A stretch of 64,000 nucleotides of DNA from positions 138,419 to 202,418 of the forward strand of contig JAFDZP010000002.1 of the NCBI GenBank assembly GCA_018266835.1. The letters run 5' to 3'. The DNA is from Bacteroidota bacterium. Lineage in GTDB: Bacteria > Bacteroidota > Ignavibacteria > Tepidaquicellales > Tepidaquicellaceae. Under the pieces are notes generated by a model, which saw nothing but the letters and a program-made list of their open reading frames with translations, was not told the DNA's origin and did no database searches. Numbering within the stretch: the stretch's first letter is position 1; the number at the start of each line of letters is the position of its first letter. Shown in pieces: positions 17,059 to 25,600 of this stretch. Made by a program: the position numbers and the translations under genes.

Positions 17059-17538
17059 TTATCTTCCGTAAAAACCATTGTATCCATAAGGATTGTAATA
17101 ACCGTACGGGTCATTCTGCATATTTCTGTATTCAAACTTTATTGAGGAGTTCTCTGATAATTTGTAATCTATCGAAGCTCTTGATAATGAAATTCCTGAA
17201 AAATCTTTCTGCAATTGATTTGAATATCCCGTTCCATAAACTGAGCTTGCAAACGGAGAGTACTGCATCGATACATCTGCGCTTACAGTTAACTTATCGT
17301 TAAATCTGTATGCCATTGAGTTCGTATAAGTTGCAAGTGATAAACTTCCTGTTTGAGTGCTGAGCATTGAAACATTAAACGAATGTGACATTGAGAAATT
17401 TTTCGGATTAAAAATTCCGAGAATTAAATTTCCCGTTGACTGAGTGTACGGATTTTTTTTGGTTTCTATTGGTTTAAATTGAGAGTAGCCGGAGTTAATG
17501 ATGACAAGGGATATTAAGACAATCAGAAGATGCTTCAT
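17059..17538 (-). CDS. Secreted hypothetical protein
   Basis: A 159-residue protein with a Sec signal peptide ending near SGYSQ. The mature part is Ser/Thr/Tyr-rich with alternating hydrophobic residues (NFSMSHSFNVSML, LSLATYTNSMAYRF), suggesting a small beta-strand outer-membrane or periplasmic protein. The C-terminus is rich in Gly, Tyr, Asn and Pro with near repeats of YGYYNPYG. It has its own terminator and appears monocistronic. I do not recognise a characterised family. Confidence 0.7.
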   Translation of the reverse strand: MKHLLIVLISLVIINSGYSQFKPIETKKNPYTQSTGNLILGIFNPKNFSMSHSFNVSMLSTQTGSLSLATYTNSMAYRFNDKLTVSADVSMQYSPFASSVYGTGYSNQLQKDFSGISLSRASIDYKLSENSSIKFEYRNMQNDPYGYYNPYGYNGFYGR

Positions 17539-17710
17539 TTTATAATTTATTTAATGTAAAATTCATAGATTATAACAGAAATGTCAATGTAAAAATTCAA
17601 TTAAAATCGTTTAATCTCATCTTAATTTTTCCTATTTTACAATGCCTCACAATCATTTAATTCACTTAAAAAAAATTAGTTCCAAAGGACTTATAAGGAT
17701 TTAGCAAAAA

Positions 17711-19954
17711 ATGCCATTAGACTTAAGCATTCTCAACGAAGAACAGAGAAAGGCTGTTGAAGAAATTGAAGGACCAAGCATAATTATTGCCGGCGCTGGA
17801 AGCGGCAAAACCCGTGTTTTAACATACAAAATAGCACATTTAATTGAATCAGGCGTAAGCCCCTATGAAATTTTAGCGCTCACCTTTACCAATAAAGCTG
17901 CCTCAGAAATGAAGGAGCGTATCGGCAAGCTTGTTGAAATCAATGCCGATAAGATATGGATGGGCACGTTCCACAGCATCTTTGCGCGCATACTCAGATT
18001 CGACGGAGATAAAATTGGTTTTGACCGGAACTTCACTATTTATGACTCAGATGACTCTGCAAACGTTGTTAAGCAGATAATGCTGAACAGAAACCTTTCT
18101 ATTGAGAACCCGACTCCGAAGAGTATTCACTCGGAAATCAGCAAACAGAAGAATAAACTCATAACTCCGGCAGTATATGCATCGATAGCAAAGTCCCCTT
18201 TTGAAAGAAGAGTTGAAGAAATTTATCCTCTTTATCAGGAGACGCTGCAAAAAAATAATGCAATGGATTTTGATGACTTGCTGATGAAGCCTATAGAATT
18301 ATTTATGCAGAATCCCGATGTGCTTGAAAAATATCAGGAGCGGTTCAAATTTATTTTAGTGGATGAGTATCAGGATACGAACCGCGCGCAGTACATGATC
18401 GTGAAAATGCTTGCGCAGAAATATAAGAATGTTACTATAGTTGGTGATGATGCGCAGTCAATTTATAAATGGCGCGGAGCTGAGATACAGAATATTTTTG
18501 ACTTCGAAGAAGATTTTGATGACAGCAACGTTTTCAAGCTTGAACAGAACTACCGCTCAACCAAAAAAATTCTTGCGCTTGCAGATGATGTAATCAAAAG
18601 AAATAAAAAACAGTTCAAGAAAGATATATGGACAGATAATTTTGACGGCGAGCATATCACTCTGCTTGAAACAATGTCAGATAAAGATGAAGCATATAAA
18701 ATTACGCGATATATCACCGAAGAAATTTATAAACAGAAATATAATTTTAAGGACTTTGTAATTTTATACAGGACAAATGCGCAATCAAGAATTATTGAAG
18801 ATAGTTTAAGACAAAACGGCATTCCCTATTTAATCGTTGGCGGTATCCGTTTTTATCAGAGAAAAGAAATTAAAGATATAATTGCAAATTTAAGGATTGT
18901 TGTAAATCCAAATGATAATGAATCGCTTCTTCGTGTTCTCAATATCAAAGAAGGTATCGGCAAAACTACAATTGATAAGCTTACCAGAATTGCTGAAATC
19001 GAAGGCAAGCAGTTAATGGATGTGTTGAAAAATGTTGAAGATTATCCTGAATTCGGCGGCAAAACAAAAAATTTACTTGTTGAAGTTGCAAAGTTCTCCG
19101 CTAAGTATAAATATCTCAGCGAAGAAATGTCACTTACGGAATTATCAAAAAGTATAATTGATGAAACCGGATTGATGTATAAGCTGAGATTAGAAAATAC
19201 ACTGGAATCTGATGAACGGTTGAGCAACCTGCAGGAATTAATTTCAGCAATCGCTCAGTACGATGATAACAATGAAGGTGCAACACTGGAAGGATTTTTA
19301 CAGGAAGTTTCGCTCGTTGCCGATATAGATACCCTCGATGACAGGAAGAATGCTGTAACTCTCATGACTATTCACGCAGCAAAGGGACTTGAGTATCCCG
19401 TTGTATTTATCACGGGACTTGAAGAAGGACTTTTCCCTTCGATGAATTCAATTTCAAATCTTGAAGATCTTGAAGAAGAGCGAAGATTATTTTACGTAGC
19501 AGTCACACGAGCAAAGACGAAGCTCTATCTTTCATTTGCAAATATGCGGTACCGCTTCGGCACTCCGCAGTACCAGATGAAGTCAAAATTCATAAAAGAA
19601 ATTTCTGAAGATATTTACAATGAGCATATAAAGTATGAGGGAGTTAAAATTCCACATGCAAAAAAAAGTTCTTCATCCACTTCTTCCGGCTATCAGAGGC
19701 AAAGCATTGCAGTTAAGTTCGATGCGCAGAAAGCAGGATATAAAAAGGAAGAGTATTTTGCGCAGACTACTGATGATGCCTTTTCCGATATTAAAAAAGG
19801 CGTTGTTGTAAGTCACAGCACGTTCGGCAAAGGCACTGTGCTTGAAGTCGTTGGCAAAGGCGTAGATAAAAAGGCGGAAATATATTTTGATGATATCGGA
19901 TTAAAAAAGATTGTACTGAAGTATGCTAAGATGACGGTTTACAATAATGAATAA
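17711..19954 (+). CDS. UvrD/PcrA/Rep-type 3'-5' DNA helicase
   Basis: A 747-residue superfamily 1A helicase. Motif I AGAGSGKT is at 27-34, motif Ia is ALTFTNKAASEM, motif II is LVDEYQDT, motif III is GDDAQSIYKWRGA, motif IV is EQNYRST, motif V is TIHAAKGLEYPVVF and motif VI is ERRLFYVAVTRAK. The last about 60 residues (GVVVSHSTFGKGTVLEV) form the PcrA/UvrD C-terminal Tudor-like domain that contacts RNA polymerase. It would act in nucleotide-excision and mismatch repair or fork restart. PcrA and UvrD naming is interchangeable here. Confidence 0.94.
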   Translation: MPLDLSILNEEQRKAVEEIEGPSIIIAGAGSGKTRVLTYKIAHLIESGVSPYEILALTFTNKAASEMKERIGKLVEINADKIWMGTFHSIFARILRFDGDKIGFDRNFTIYDSDDSANVVKQIMLNRNLSIENPTPKSIHSEISKQKNKLITPAVYASIAKSPFERRVEEIYPLYQETLQKNNAMDFDDLLMKPIELFMQNPDVLEKYQERFKFILVDEYQDTNRAQYMIVKMLAQKYKNVTIVGDDAQSIYKWRGAEIQNIFDFEEDFDDSNVFKLEQNYRSTKKILALADDVIKRNKKQFKKDIWTDNFDGEHITLLETMSDKDEAYKITRYITEEIYKQKYNFKDFVILYRTNAQSRIIEDSLRQNGIPYLIVGGIRFYQRKEIKDIIANLRIVVNPNDNESLLRVLNIKEGIGKTTIDKLTRIAEIEGKQLMDVLKNVEDYPEFGGKTKNLLVEVAKFSAKYKYLSEEMSLTELSKSIIDETGLMYKLRLENTLESDERLSNLQELISAIAQYDDNNEGATLEGFLQEVSLVADIDTLDDRKNAVTLMTIHAAKGLEYPVVFITGLEEGLFPSMNSISNLEDLEEERRLFYVAVTRAKTKLYLSFANMRYRFGTPQYQMKSKFIKEISEDIYNEHIKYEGVKIPHAKKSSSSTSSGYQRQSIAVKFDAQKAGYKKEEYFAQTTDDAFSDIKKGVVVSHSTFGKGTVLEVVGKGVDKKAEIYFDDIGLKKIVLKYAKMTVYNNE

Positions 19955-20105
19955 TTAATAATGAATAATTAATAATTAATAATGAATAATTAATAATTAA
20001 TAATGAATAATTAATAATTCATTGCTCATGTAAAATCTTGATGTTCGTTCATTAAAATAAAAATTTTCGTTATTCATTATTAATTACTAATTATTAATTA
20101 TACAA
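19943..20105. repeat. AT-rich 21-bp tandem repeat and inverted copy
   Basis: About three tandem copies of a 21-base unit built from AATGAATAATTAATAATTAAT run from 19943 to about 20020 and include the end of the helicase gene (its last codons are Asn-Asn-Glu-stop). Around 20069-20101 the complementary sense (ATTCATTATTAATTACTAAT...) appears, so the transcript could form a long AU hairpin between the helicase and EVE genes. A related stretch is at 37563-37592. Confidence 0.7.
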
Positions 20106-20106
20106 A

Positions 20107-20511
20107 ATGAATTGGTTACTCAAAAGTGAGCCCGACGTTTACAGTTGGGACGACCTTGTAAAAGATAAAAAAGCTGTCTGGGACGGCATCAATAACAACG
20201 CTGCACTTAAACACATGCGCGATATGAAAAAAGGTGAGCTTTGTTTAATATATCATACAGGAGATGAACGCCAGGCAGTCGGTATTGCAGAAATAACTAA
20301 AACCGTTTATCCAGACCCTAAGCTTGATGATCCGAAGAGATTAGTATTCGATATTAAACCTAAGAGCAAACTTAAAAATCCCATAGGCATTGCCGATATA
20401 AAAGCAGATTCATTTTTCAAGGACTGGCTGTTCGTAAGAATAGGAAGACTCTCCGTCGTTCCCGTTACAGATGAGCAATGGGAGAGATTGATGAAGATGG
20501 CAGGAATGTAG
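20107..20511 (+). CDS. EVE domain-containing protein
   Basis: A 134-residue single-domain EVE (PUA-like) protein. The opening MNWLLKSEPDVYSWDDL, then WDGINNNAALKHMRDMKKGELCLIYHTGDERQAVGIAEI, is diagnostic for the family of thymocyte nuclear protein 1. EVE domains bind modified bases in DNA or RNA and often accompany restriction or RNA-modification systems, but no such partner is next to it here. The AT-rich repeat lies just upstream. Confidence 0.92.
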   Translation: MNWLLKSEPDVYSWDDLVKDKKAVWDGINNNAALKHMRDMKKGELCLIYHTGDERQAVGIAEITKTVYPDPKLDDPKRLVFDIKPKSKLKNPIGIADIKADSFFKDWLFVRIGRLSVVPVTDEQWERLMKMAGM

Positions 20512-21485
20512 CAAGTAGAAAGTAGTAGGTAGAAAGTATTTAGACTTATAAAATAACCTGACTCGTGCGAAGTCCGCCTTGGCGGATCAGGTCAAAAGAA
20601 AATCACACCCACAGCCGTTGTTGGTCTCCTGACCAACAACCACAATTCTTGTAGAGACGCATTACATGCGTCTCAAAACATATCTAATGCAAGACACATG
20701 TAAGGTGTCTTACAAAAACCAAGAACAATTAACAAACAACCAAACTCAATTCCTGTCAAGTAAAATTTAAATATTTCTAACTATTAGTAGTAATAGGTAT
20801 CATCTGATTTCATTCCAAAAAAATTCTGATTAAATTTATATACACTCGGCTTCCTCTTCATTAAAATAATGGTGCAAGAGAAGGTCTTAGAAAATGTGAC
20901 AATAATATTACTTTCAGTACATTGACCTGACAGGATTAAAAACCTTTCAGGTCAAAAGTAAAATGTTATTCGCCTAGGCGAATTACTCTGTAACAAAATT
21001 TGAAATCCTTATTCGCCGAAGGCGAATCCGTCAAAAATCCGTCAAAATCAGAAAATAAAATTTTCCGGTATTGTAAAAACAATATCAACAGGTATTGAAT
21101 GATGAAAAGATGGATTAATTAAAAACAAAATGTGACAATAATGCGACTATAACACACGGCTTCCCCCTCCTTACGAAGGAGGGGGACTGAGGGGGCGGTC
21201 AGAAGAAAATGTAACAATTATGCGACTTTTCAATTAACAATTAGTAATTAACAGTTAACAGAAAAAAGTGACAATAATGTTACAATGCAACATTCCCAAC
21301 GAGGACGTTGGGAATGAGAAGAAAAAATGTGATAATAATGTACAATAATGCAACTATCTGTGACATCATACGAATCATAAACATCTGTGATCCAAAATGC
21401 GACAATAATGTGACTATAAAACAAAAAACCTGACTCCGCTTTCGCAAAATCAGGTTTAAAAATTTCTACCCACTAACAGGTAAAA
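20512..21485. repeat. Repeat island B: palindromes and TGTGAC direct-repeat motifs
   Basis: No credible gene in 974 bases. Hairpins: GTTGTTGGTC/GACCAACAAC at 20617-20640, GAGACGCAT/ATGCGTCTC at 20654-20674, AAGACAC/GTGTCTT at 20691-20711, the ACCTGACAGG family at 20925-20952, the perfect palindrome ATTCGCCTAGGCGAAT at 20968-20983, ATTCGCC/GGCGAAT at 21011-21027, a CCCCCTCC/GGAGGGGG arm pair at 21162-21186, and CATTCCCAAC/GTTGGGAATG at 21291-21316. Copies of the 24-bp motif lie at 20891-20914, 21127-21150, 21207-21230 and 21394-21417, with degenerate ones near 21263 and 21323. It shares these elements with islands at 1-370 and 59512-60463. Confidence 0.85.
21426..21457 (-). terminator. Probable rho-independent terminator of the activase gene
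   Basis: AAACCTGA (21426-21433) pairs with TCAGGTTT (21450-21457). On the minus strand the stem is followed by a TTTTTTGTTTT run, placed 29 bases after the activase stop. Confidence 0.65.
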
Positions 21486-24400
21486 TTATTCTACTTCAGA
21501 TAGTTCTTTCTTCTTGAACCTCTCAGGAATATTAATCTCAATTTCCCTGTGAGGCTTTGGAAACATAGAACCGTTGCCGTTTTCATCAGCCAGCTTTGAT
21601 AGCTTTTTGCCAAGCTCAAGCTGTCTGCGGATTTTCATTTCGTATTCTTTCAGCTTCTCCTCTATAGTCATAACTTTGTTCTTATTCGTTACCATATCTT
21701 CGCGGTAGCGTTTTAAGAAGTAGCTGATAGTTTCAATTCTGATTTTTATAGCTCCCGTCGGCTTATTCTCATCGATATCTTTGAATGAGAAGTAAGGCGT
21801 ACCGGATGACTCGACGATTTCCTGAACAACTGTATAGATAGGAGCGTCGTGTCCGCACTTGAAAGACGAAAGCTCAAGCGCAACTAAGTTCGGATGGCGT
21901 GCAGTGTACTTTGCAGCCCAGACTTTACGCGATGTATTTTCAGAGTAAGAATTTTTCCATACGTCATCAATATCCATAGGAGAGCGGAGCAATCCCGAGC
22001 GTACATCATCGCCGAAAAGCTTATCGAGTGTTTCATCATCAGTCGGCAATGCATCCTGGAAAAATACAGGATAGCCGAGCTTCTGAAACTCTTCAAGGAT
22101 TTCGTGGTTGATACCCGGGTCATTATGATAAGGTCTTCCAAGCAGAACTATACCAATGCGGTCTTCGTTCTCTAACTGTGTAAGAACTTCTTTGGATTTT
22201 GTTTTTAAGTCTTCATAGAATTTATAGAATGCCTTGAAGCCTTCTTTAACTGCTCTGCGATTTTCTTCCTCGGATAATCCGAGACGGTCTTTGAATTCAT
22301 TGAACAACTGCCTTGCAGTAAGCTGCTCGCTGTTCAATTGAATAAAAGGACAAAGGTATTCAAGTCCTGATTCTTTAAATAAGTCACCTTCTTTAGTGAA
22401 GGCAGCTTTAGCCGCTTCGATAGTTGCAGTGATAGTCGGGCATGCAGTGTGCGCCTGTGCATATTCTAAATCCGACGGCATTGTATCAACTATCGGAGCA
22501 AATATAAAATCTAATTTTTTCTTTTTATTCTGAACGTAAACTAAATTATGAATATGCGGAATCGCAACCTTCGAAGGAAAACATGGGTCAATGCTTCCGC
22601 GCTTGGCTCCGGCTTTATACATTTCTTCGGAAGTGTATTCGCTGAATACAAAATTGCCTGGTTTTATTCCCAGCGCTTCAAAGTAAGCAGTGAAGAAAGG
22701 AGTATGCGAGTACATGTTCAGTAAACGCGGAATACCAATAACAATTTTTTCTCTCTTTGCAATTTGCTCTAAACGTTTTGATATTTCTTCCTCTGAAGAT
22801 TTATTCTTTAATAGTTTTTTTAACGGAGATTTATAAACCTGATTTCTTACATCTTCATCTGTGTCTTTTACAATCGGAGGTTTAAAGGTCATCCATACTT
22901 TCGTAGCAGCTTCATCAACTATATTCGGATTTGCTTTCTTGATTGTATCGAGTCCCGATTTAATTCCCTTCATATCGGCGATATCTTCTACAGTTCCTTT
23001 TTCGCAAGTCGCAATGATAAGCCGCTGAATTCCATCTTCCATAGGGACTTTGGATTTCGGGTTAACAATTTTTTCCGGCTGAATGATATTAAGCTCAACA
23101 AATTTTCTTTTTTCTTCTTCGAAAACTTCAGGAGCAATGTTATCTGTCTTAACATCAATAAAAGTCCTGAGACATTTATTCTTGCAGAAGTAACAGCGTG
23201 TATCTTCTGAGCGTGTTGTCTTATATAAAATCTGAGAAACTTTTTCTAAACCAATGAACTCTGTTCTATGACCATTATGATACAATCGGGCCGCTTCAAT
23301 ACCACACCCAATTGCGCCCGCTTCACCGGTGTGCCGGTGAACATAAATGTTAGGGGTAATGCCGGAGCCTTTGAAGCGCTCCTCTATAAAATCTACTTGG
23401 GATTTTACTGCAGCAAGATTATGCTGTGTTCCGCCCTGCAATACAAATGTAGAGCCGAGCTTTGCAAGATTCGGAATCTGCGATACATAGAGCCAGATAT
23501 TTTTCGGAAGAACGTTTGCAAGTCCTGCCATAATCTCTTCTGCTTTCCATCCCTGGCGTTGGAAGTCAACAATATCGGACTGCATAAATACTGCGCAGCC
23601 GTAACCGAAAGTCGGGAATGTTGTAGCAGAGAAAGCAACGTTAGCAAATTCTTCTACTTCATATCCAAAGCCCTGAGCAGTGGACTGAAGAAAATATCCG
23701 TTACCGGCAGAGCACTGTGTATTCAGTTTAAAATCAACTACACGTCCCTGATTCAAAATTATAATTTTAATATCCTGTCCGCCAACGTCACAGATGACAT
23801 CGGTCTCAGGATAGAAATGCAATCCTGCCTGAGTATGGGCAACTGTTTCTACCAATGCAACATCGGCGTGAAGAACTTCTTTAAGAATATCTTTGGCGTA
23901 ACCCGTTGTTCCTACTCCAAGAATTTCAAGAGTAGCGCCTTGCGCTTCAACTTGTTTCTGAAGCGAGCCAAGTATATCTATACAATCTTCGATTGGATTT
24001 CCCTTGGAAAGCTGGTAAGCTTTTACCATCACCTGTTTATCAAGCGAGACCAAAGCAGCTTTTGTAGAAGTAGAGCCGCCGTCAATTCCTATGAAACCAC
24101 GTACAACTTCACCGGGCTTGAACTGATGCGGAGTGAATTTTGGAACTTTATATTTTTCTTTGAATGCAACAAGTTCTTCGGGAGATTTGGAAAGTCCTGT
24201 AGTATTTCCAACTGTGTTCAGTTTCTTTTCAGCTTCACGGCCGAATTGAATATAGTGTTCAAGACCTTTATAACCTTTATAAATTCCAATGTTATCTTCT
24301 TCATCTTTACCGAATTCAACTGCGCCAATACAGGCAAAGTATTGAGCGTTATCAGGTACTCGAATAAGCTCTTCAATAGGTTTATCTGGTACAACAATTT

Positions 24401-25148
24401 TTCGCTCTTCCCAGATTTTTGGAATATTCGAGCGCCAGCAGTCAATCATTCCTTTTATGAATGTATTGGGTCCGCCGAGCAGAAGCACTTCAGGCTTAAG
24501 TGTATGTCCGCGTGTAAGCACGGAAATATTTTGCTGTATGATGGATTCAAAAAGAGATGCCATAAGCTCATCGGCAGGTACACCGGATTTTTGCAGACCG
24601 TTAATATCGGTCTCTGCAAATACTCCGCACTTCCCTGCAACGGGATGAAGGCGAAGACCTTCGTAGCCCATGTTACAAAGTTCTGCAGTCGGGATTTTCA
24701 GCTTGGCATTAATTTTATCTATAACCGCGCCTGTACCCCCTGCGCATTTGTCATTCATCGAAGGGATTTTTTTCTTCTTCCCTGTTTCAGCATCTTCTTT
24801 AAAGATGATAATTTTAGCATCCTGTCCGCCAAGCTCAATGACGGATAATGTATTTGGATATAATTTTTCAACGGCAAGCGAAACTGCATTCACTTCCTGT
24901 ACAAACTTTGCTCCTATGTGTTTACCGATGTTAGAGCCGCCGGAACCAGTTATGAAAATACGGACATCGGAAGGATTGGAAATTTTACAATCCTCTTCCA
25001 TTTTTTTAAGAAGCTCAAGTGATTTTTCCGGCTGTTTAGTATCGTGCCTTTGATAATCAGACCAGATAATTTTATCTGTTACAGCATCAATAACAATTCC
25101 TTTTACAGTAGTAGAACCAACGTCAAAACCGATATAAAATTTAGGCAT
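21486..25148 (-). CDS. Double-ASKHA 2-hydroxyacyl-CoA dehydratase activase-like protein
   Basis: A 1220-residue protein of the BcrAD/BadFG/HgdC activase superfamily with a C-terminal extension. A first ASKHA ATPase (about 4-280) has FDVGSTTVKG, ELGGQDAK and Cys135/Cys174 in KCAGGTG and GKCGVF. A second (about 351-620) has IDGGSTSTKA, DVGGQD and Cys479/Cys518. These cysteine pairs are where activases bind a [4Fe-4S] cluster. Then come CYFCKNKC (Cys652, 655, 659) and an HgdB-like/DUF2229 region from about 820. Such proteins use ATP to drive one electron to a partner dehydratase or reductase, probably the 25601-27379 product. The actual substrate is unknown. The HicBA pair separates the two genes. 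Confidence 0.88.
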   Translation of the reverse strand: MPKFYIGFDVGSTTVKGIVIDAVTDKIIWSDYQRHDTKQPEKSLELLKKMEEDCKISNPSDVRIFITGSGGSNIGKHIGAKFVQEVNAVSLAVEKLYPNTLSVIELGGQDAKIIIFKEDAETGKKKKIPSMNDKCAGGTGAVIDKINAKLKIPTAELCNMGYEGLRLHPVAGKCGVFAETDINGLQKSGVPADELMASLFESIIQQNISVLTRGHTLKPEVLLLGGPNTFIKGMIDCWRSNIPKIWEERKIVVPDKPIEELIRVPDNAQYFACIGAVEFGKDEEDNIGIYKGYKGLEHYIQFGREAEKKLNTVGNTTGLSKSPEELVAFKEKYKVPKFTPHQFKPGEVVRGFIGIDGGSTSTKAALVSLDKQVMVKAYQLSKGNPIEDCIDILGSLQKQVEAQGATLEILGVGTTGYAKDILKEVLHADVALVETVAHTQAGLHFYPETDVICDVGGQDIKIIILNQGRVVDFKLNTQCSAGNGYFLQSTAQGFGYEVEEFANVAFSATTFPTFGYGCAVFMQSDIVDFQRQGWKAEEIMAGLANVLPKNIWLYVSQIPNLAKLGSTFVLQGGTQHNLAAVKSQVDFIEERFKGSGITPNIYVHRHTGEAGAIGCGIEAARLYHNGHRTEFIGLEKVSQILYKTTRSEDTRCYFCKNKCLRTFIDVKTDNIAPEVFEEEKRKFVELNIIQPEKIVNPKSKVPMEDGIQRLIIATCEKGTVEDIADMKGIKSGLDTIKKANPNIVDEAATKVWMTFKPPIVKDTDEDVRNQVYKSPLKKLLKNKSSEEEISKRLEQIAKREKIVIGIPRLLNMYSHTPFFTAYFEALGIKPGNFVFSEYTSEEMYKAGAKRGSIDPCFPSKVAIPHIHNLVYVQNKKKKLDFIFAPIVDTMPSDLEYAQAHTACPTITATIEAAKAAFTKEGDLFKESGLEYLCPFIQLNSEQLTARQLFNEFKDRLGLSEEENRRAVKEGFKAFYKFYEDLKTKSKEVLTQLENEDRIGIVLLGRPYHNDPGINHEILEEFQKLGYPVFFQDALPTDDETLDKLFGDDVRSGLLRSPMDIDDVWKNSYSENTSRKVWAAKYTARHPNLVALELSSFKCGHDAPIYTVVQEIVESSGTPYFSFKDIDENKPTGAIKIRIETISYFLKRYREDMVTNKNKVMTIEEKLKEYEMKIRRQLELGKKLSKLADENGNGSMFPKPHREIEINIPERFKKKELSEVE

Positions 25149-25164
25149 GTTTGTAATAAAATTT

Positions 25165-25362
25165 TTAATCAGAATCTATCGCATCAAAAACTTGTTTAAC
25201 AATTTTAGGATGCAATATTTTTCCAGAGTGAAATGGTACTACAACTCTGATTCCATTTTTAAAATAAATTCTGTGACTTCCTTTTGTTCTTTGAAGTTCA
25301 AATCCTACTTTAAGCAAAAGATCTTCTGCATCCTTTGCTGTTAACCTTGGAAGCTTAGCCAA
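25165..25362 (-). CDS. hicA: HicA family toxin
   Basis: A 65-residue HicA-type mRNA interferase of usual length. KDAEDLLLKVGFELQRTKGSHRIYFK carries the conserved catalytic His30 in the GSH motif, followed by VVVPFHSGK and ILHPKIVKQVF. The fold is a small dsRNA-binding-like domain that cleaves mRNA. Its start overlaps the end of hicB by eight bases. The pair lies between two genes expected to work together. Confidence 0.93.
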   Translation of the reverse strand: MAKLPRLTAKDAEDLLLKVGFELQRTKGSHRIYFKNGIRVVVPFHSGKILHPKIVKQVFDAIDSD

Positions 25363-25579
25363 CTTTAGCCTCGTAATAACCAGTTAGAATTTCTTTGCTT
25401 GATAATTCGCTAAGTTCTTCAGGTGTTAAAGTTTCCAGGTATAAATCTATGGCTTCTTTAATATTAGCATAAACTTCATCCAGTGTTTCACCCTGTGTCT
25501 GACATCCTTTTAACTCAGGGCAATAAGCATAATAACCATGCTGATCTTTTTCTATAACTGTACTAAATTTTACACTCAT
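25355..25579 (-). CDS. hicB: HicB family antitoxin
   Basis: A 74-residue HicB antitoxin. The partial RNase H-like fold is seen in FSTVIEKDQHGYYAYCPELKGCQTQGETLDEVYANIKEAIDLYLE. It neutralises HicA. No clear C-terminal ribbon-helix-helix or HTH DNA-binding domain is visible, so autoregulation may need another factor. hicB is transcribed before hicA, the less common order. It begins 21 bases after the dehydratase-like gene stop, so it may be read from that operon. Confidence 0.92.
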   Translation of the reverse strand: MSVKFSTVIEKDQHGYYAYCPELKGCQTQGETLDEVYANIKEAIDLYLETLTPEELSELSSKEILTGYYEAKVG

Positions 25580-25600
25580 AGTTTTTATTTATTAATAATT

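Noticed and set aside
23268-24848. A 526-codon plus-strand open frame opposite the activase gene
   Set aside because: It lies wholly inside a conserved gene on the other strand, has Cys/Phe/Asn-rich composition without domain motifs, and is the shadow of the codon use of that gene.
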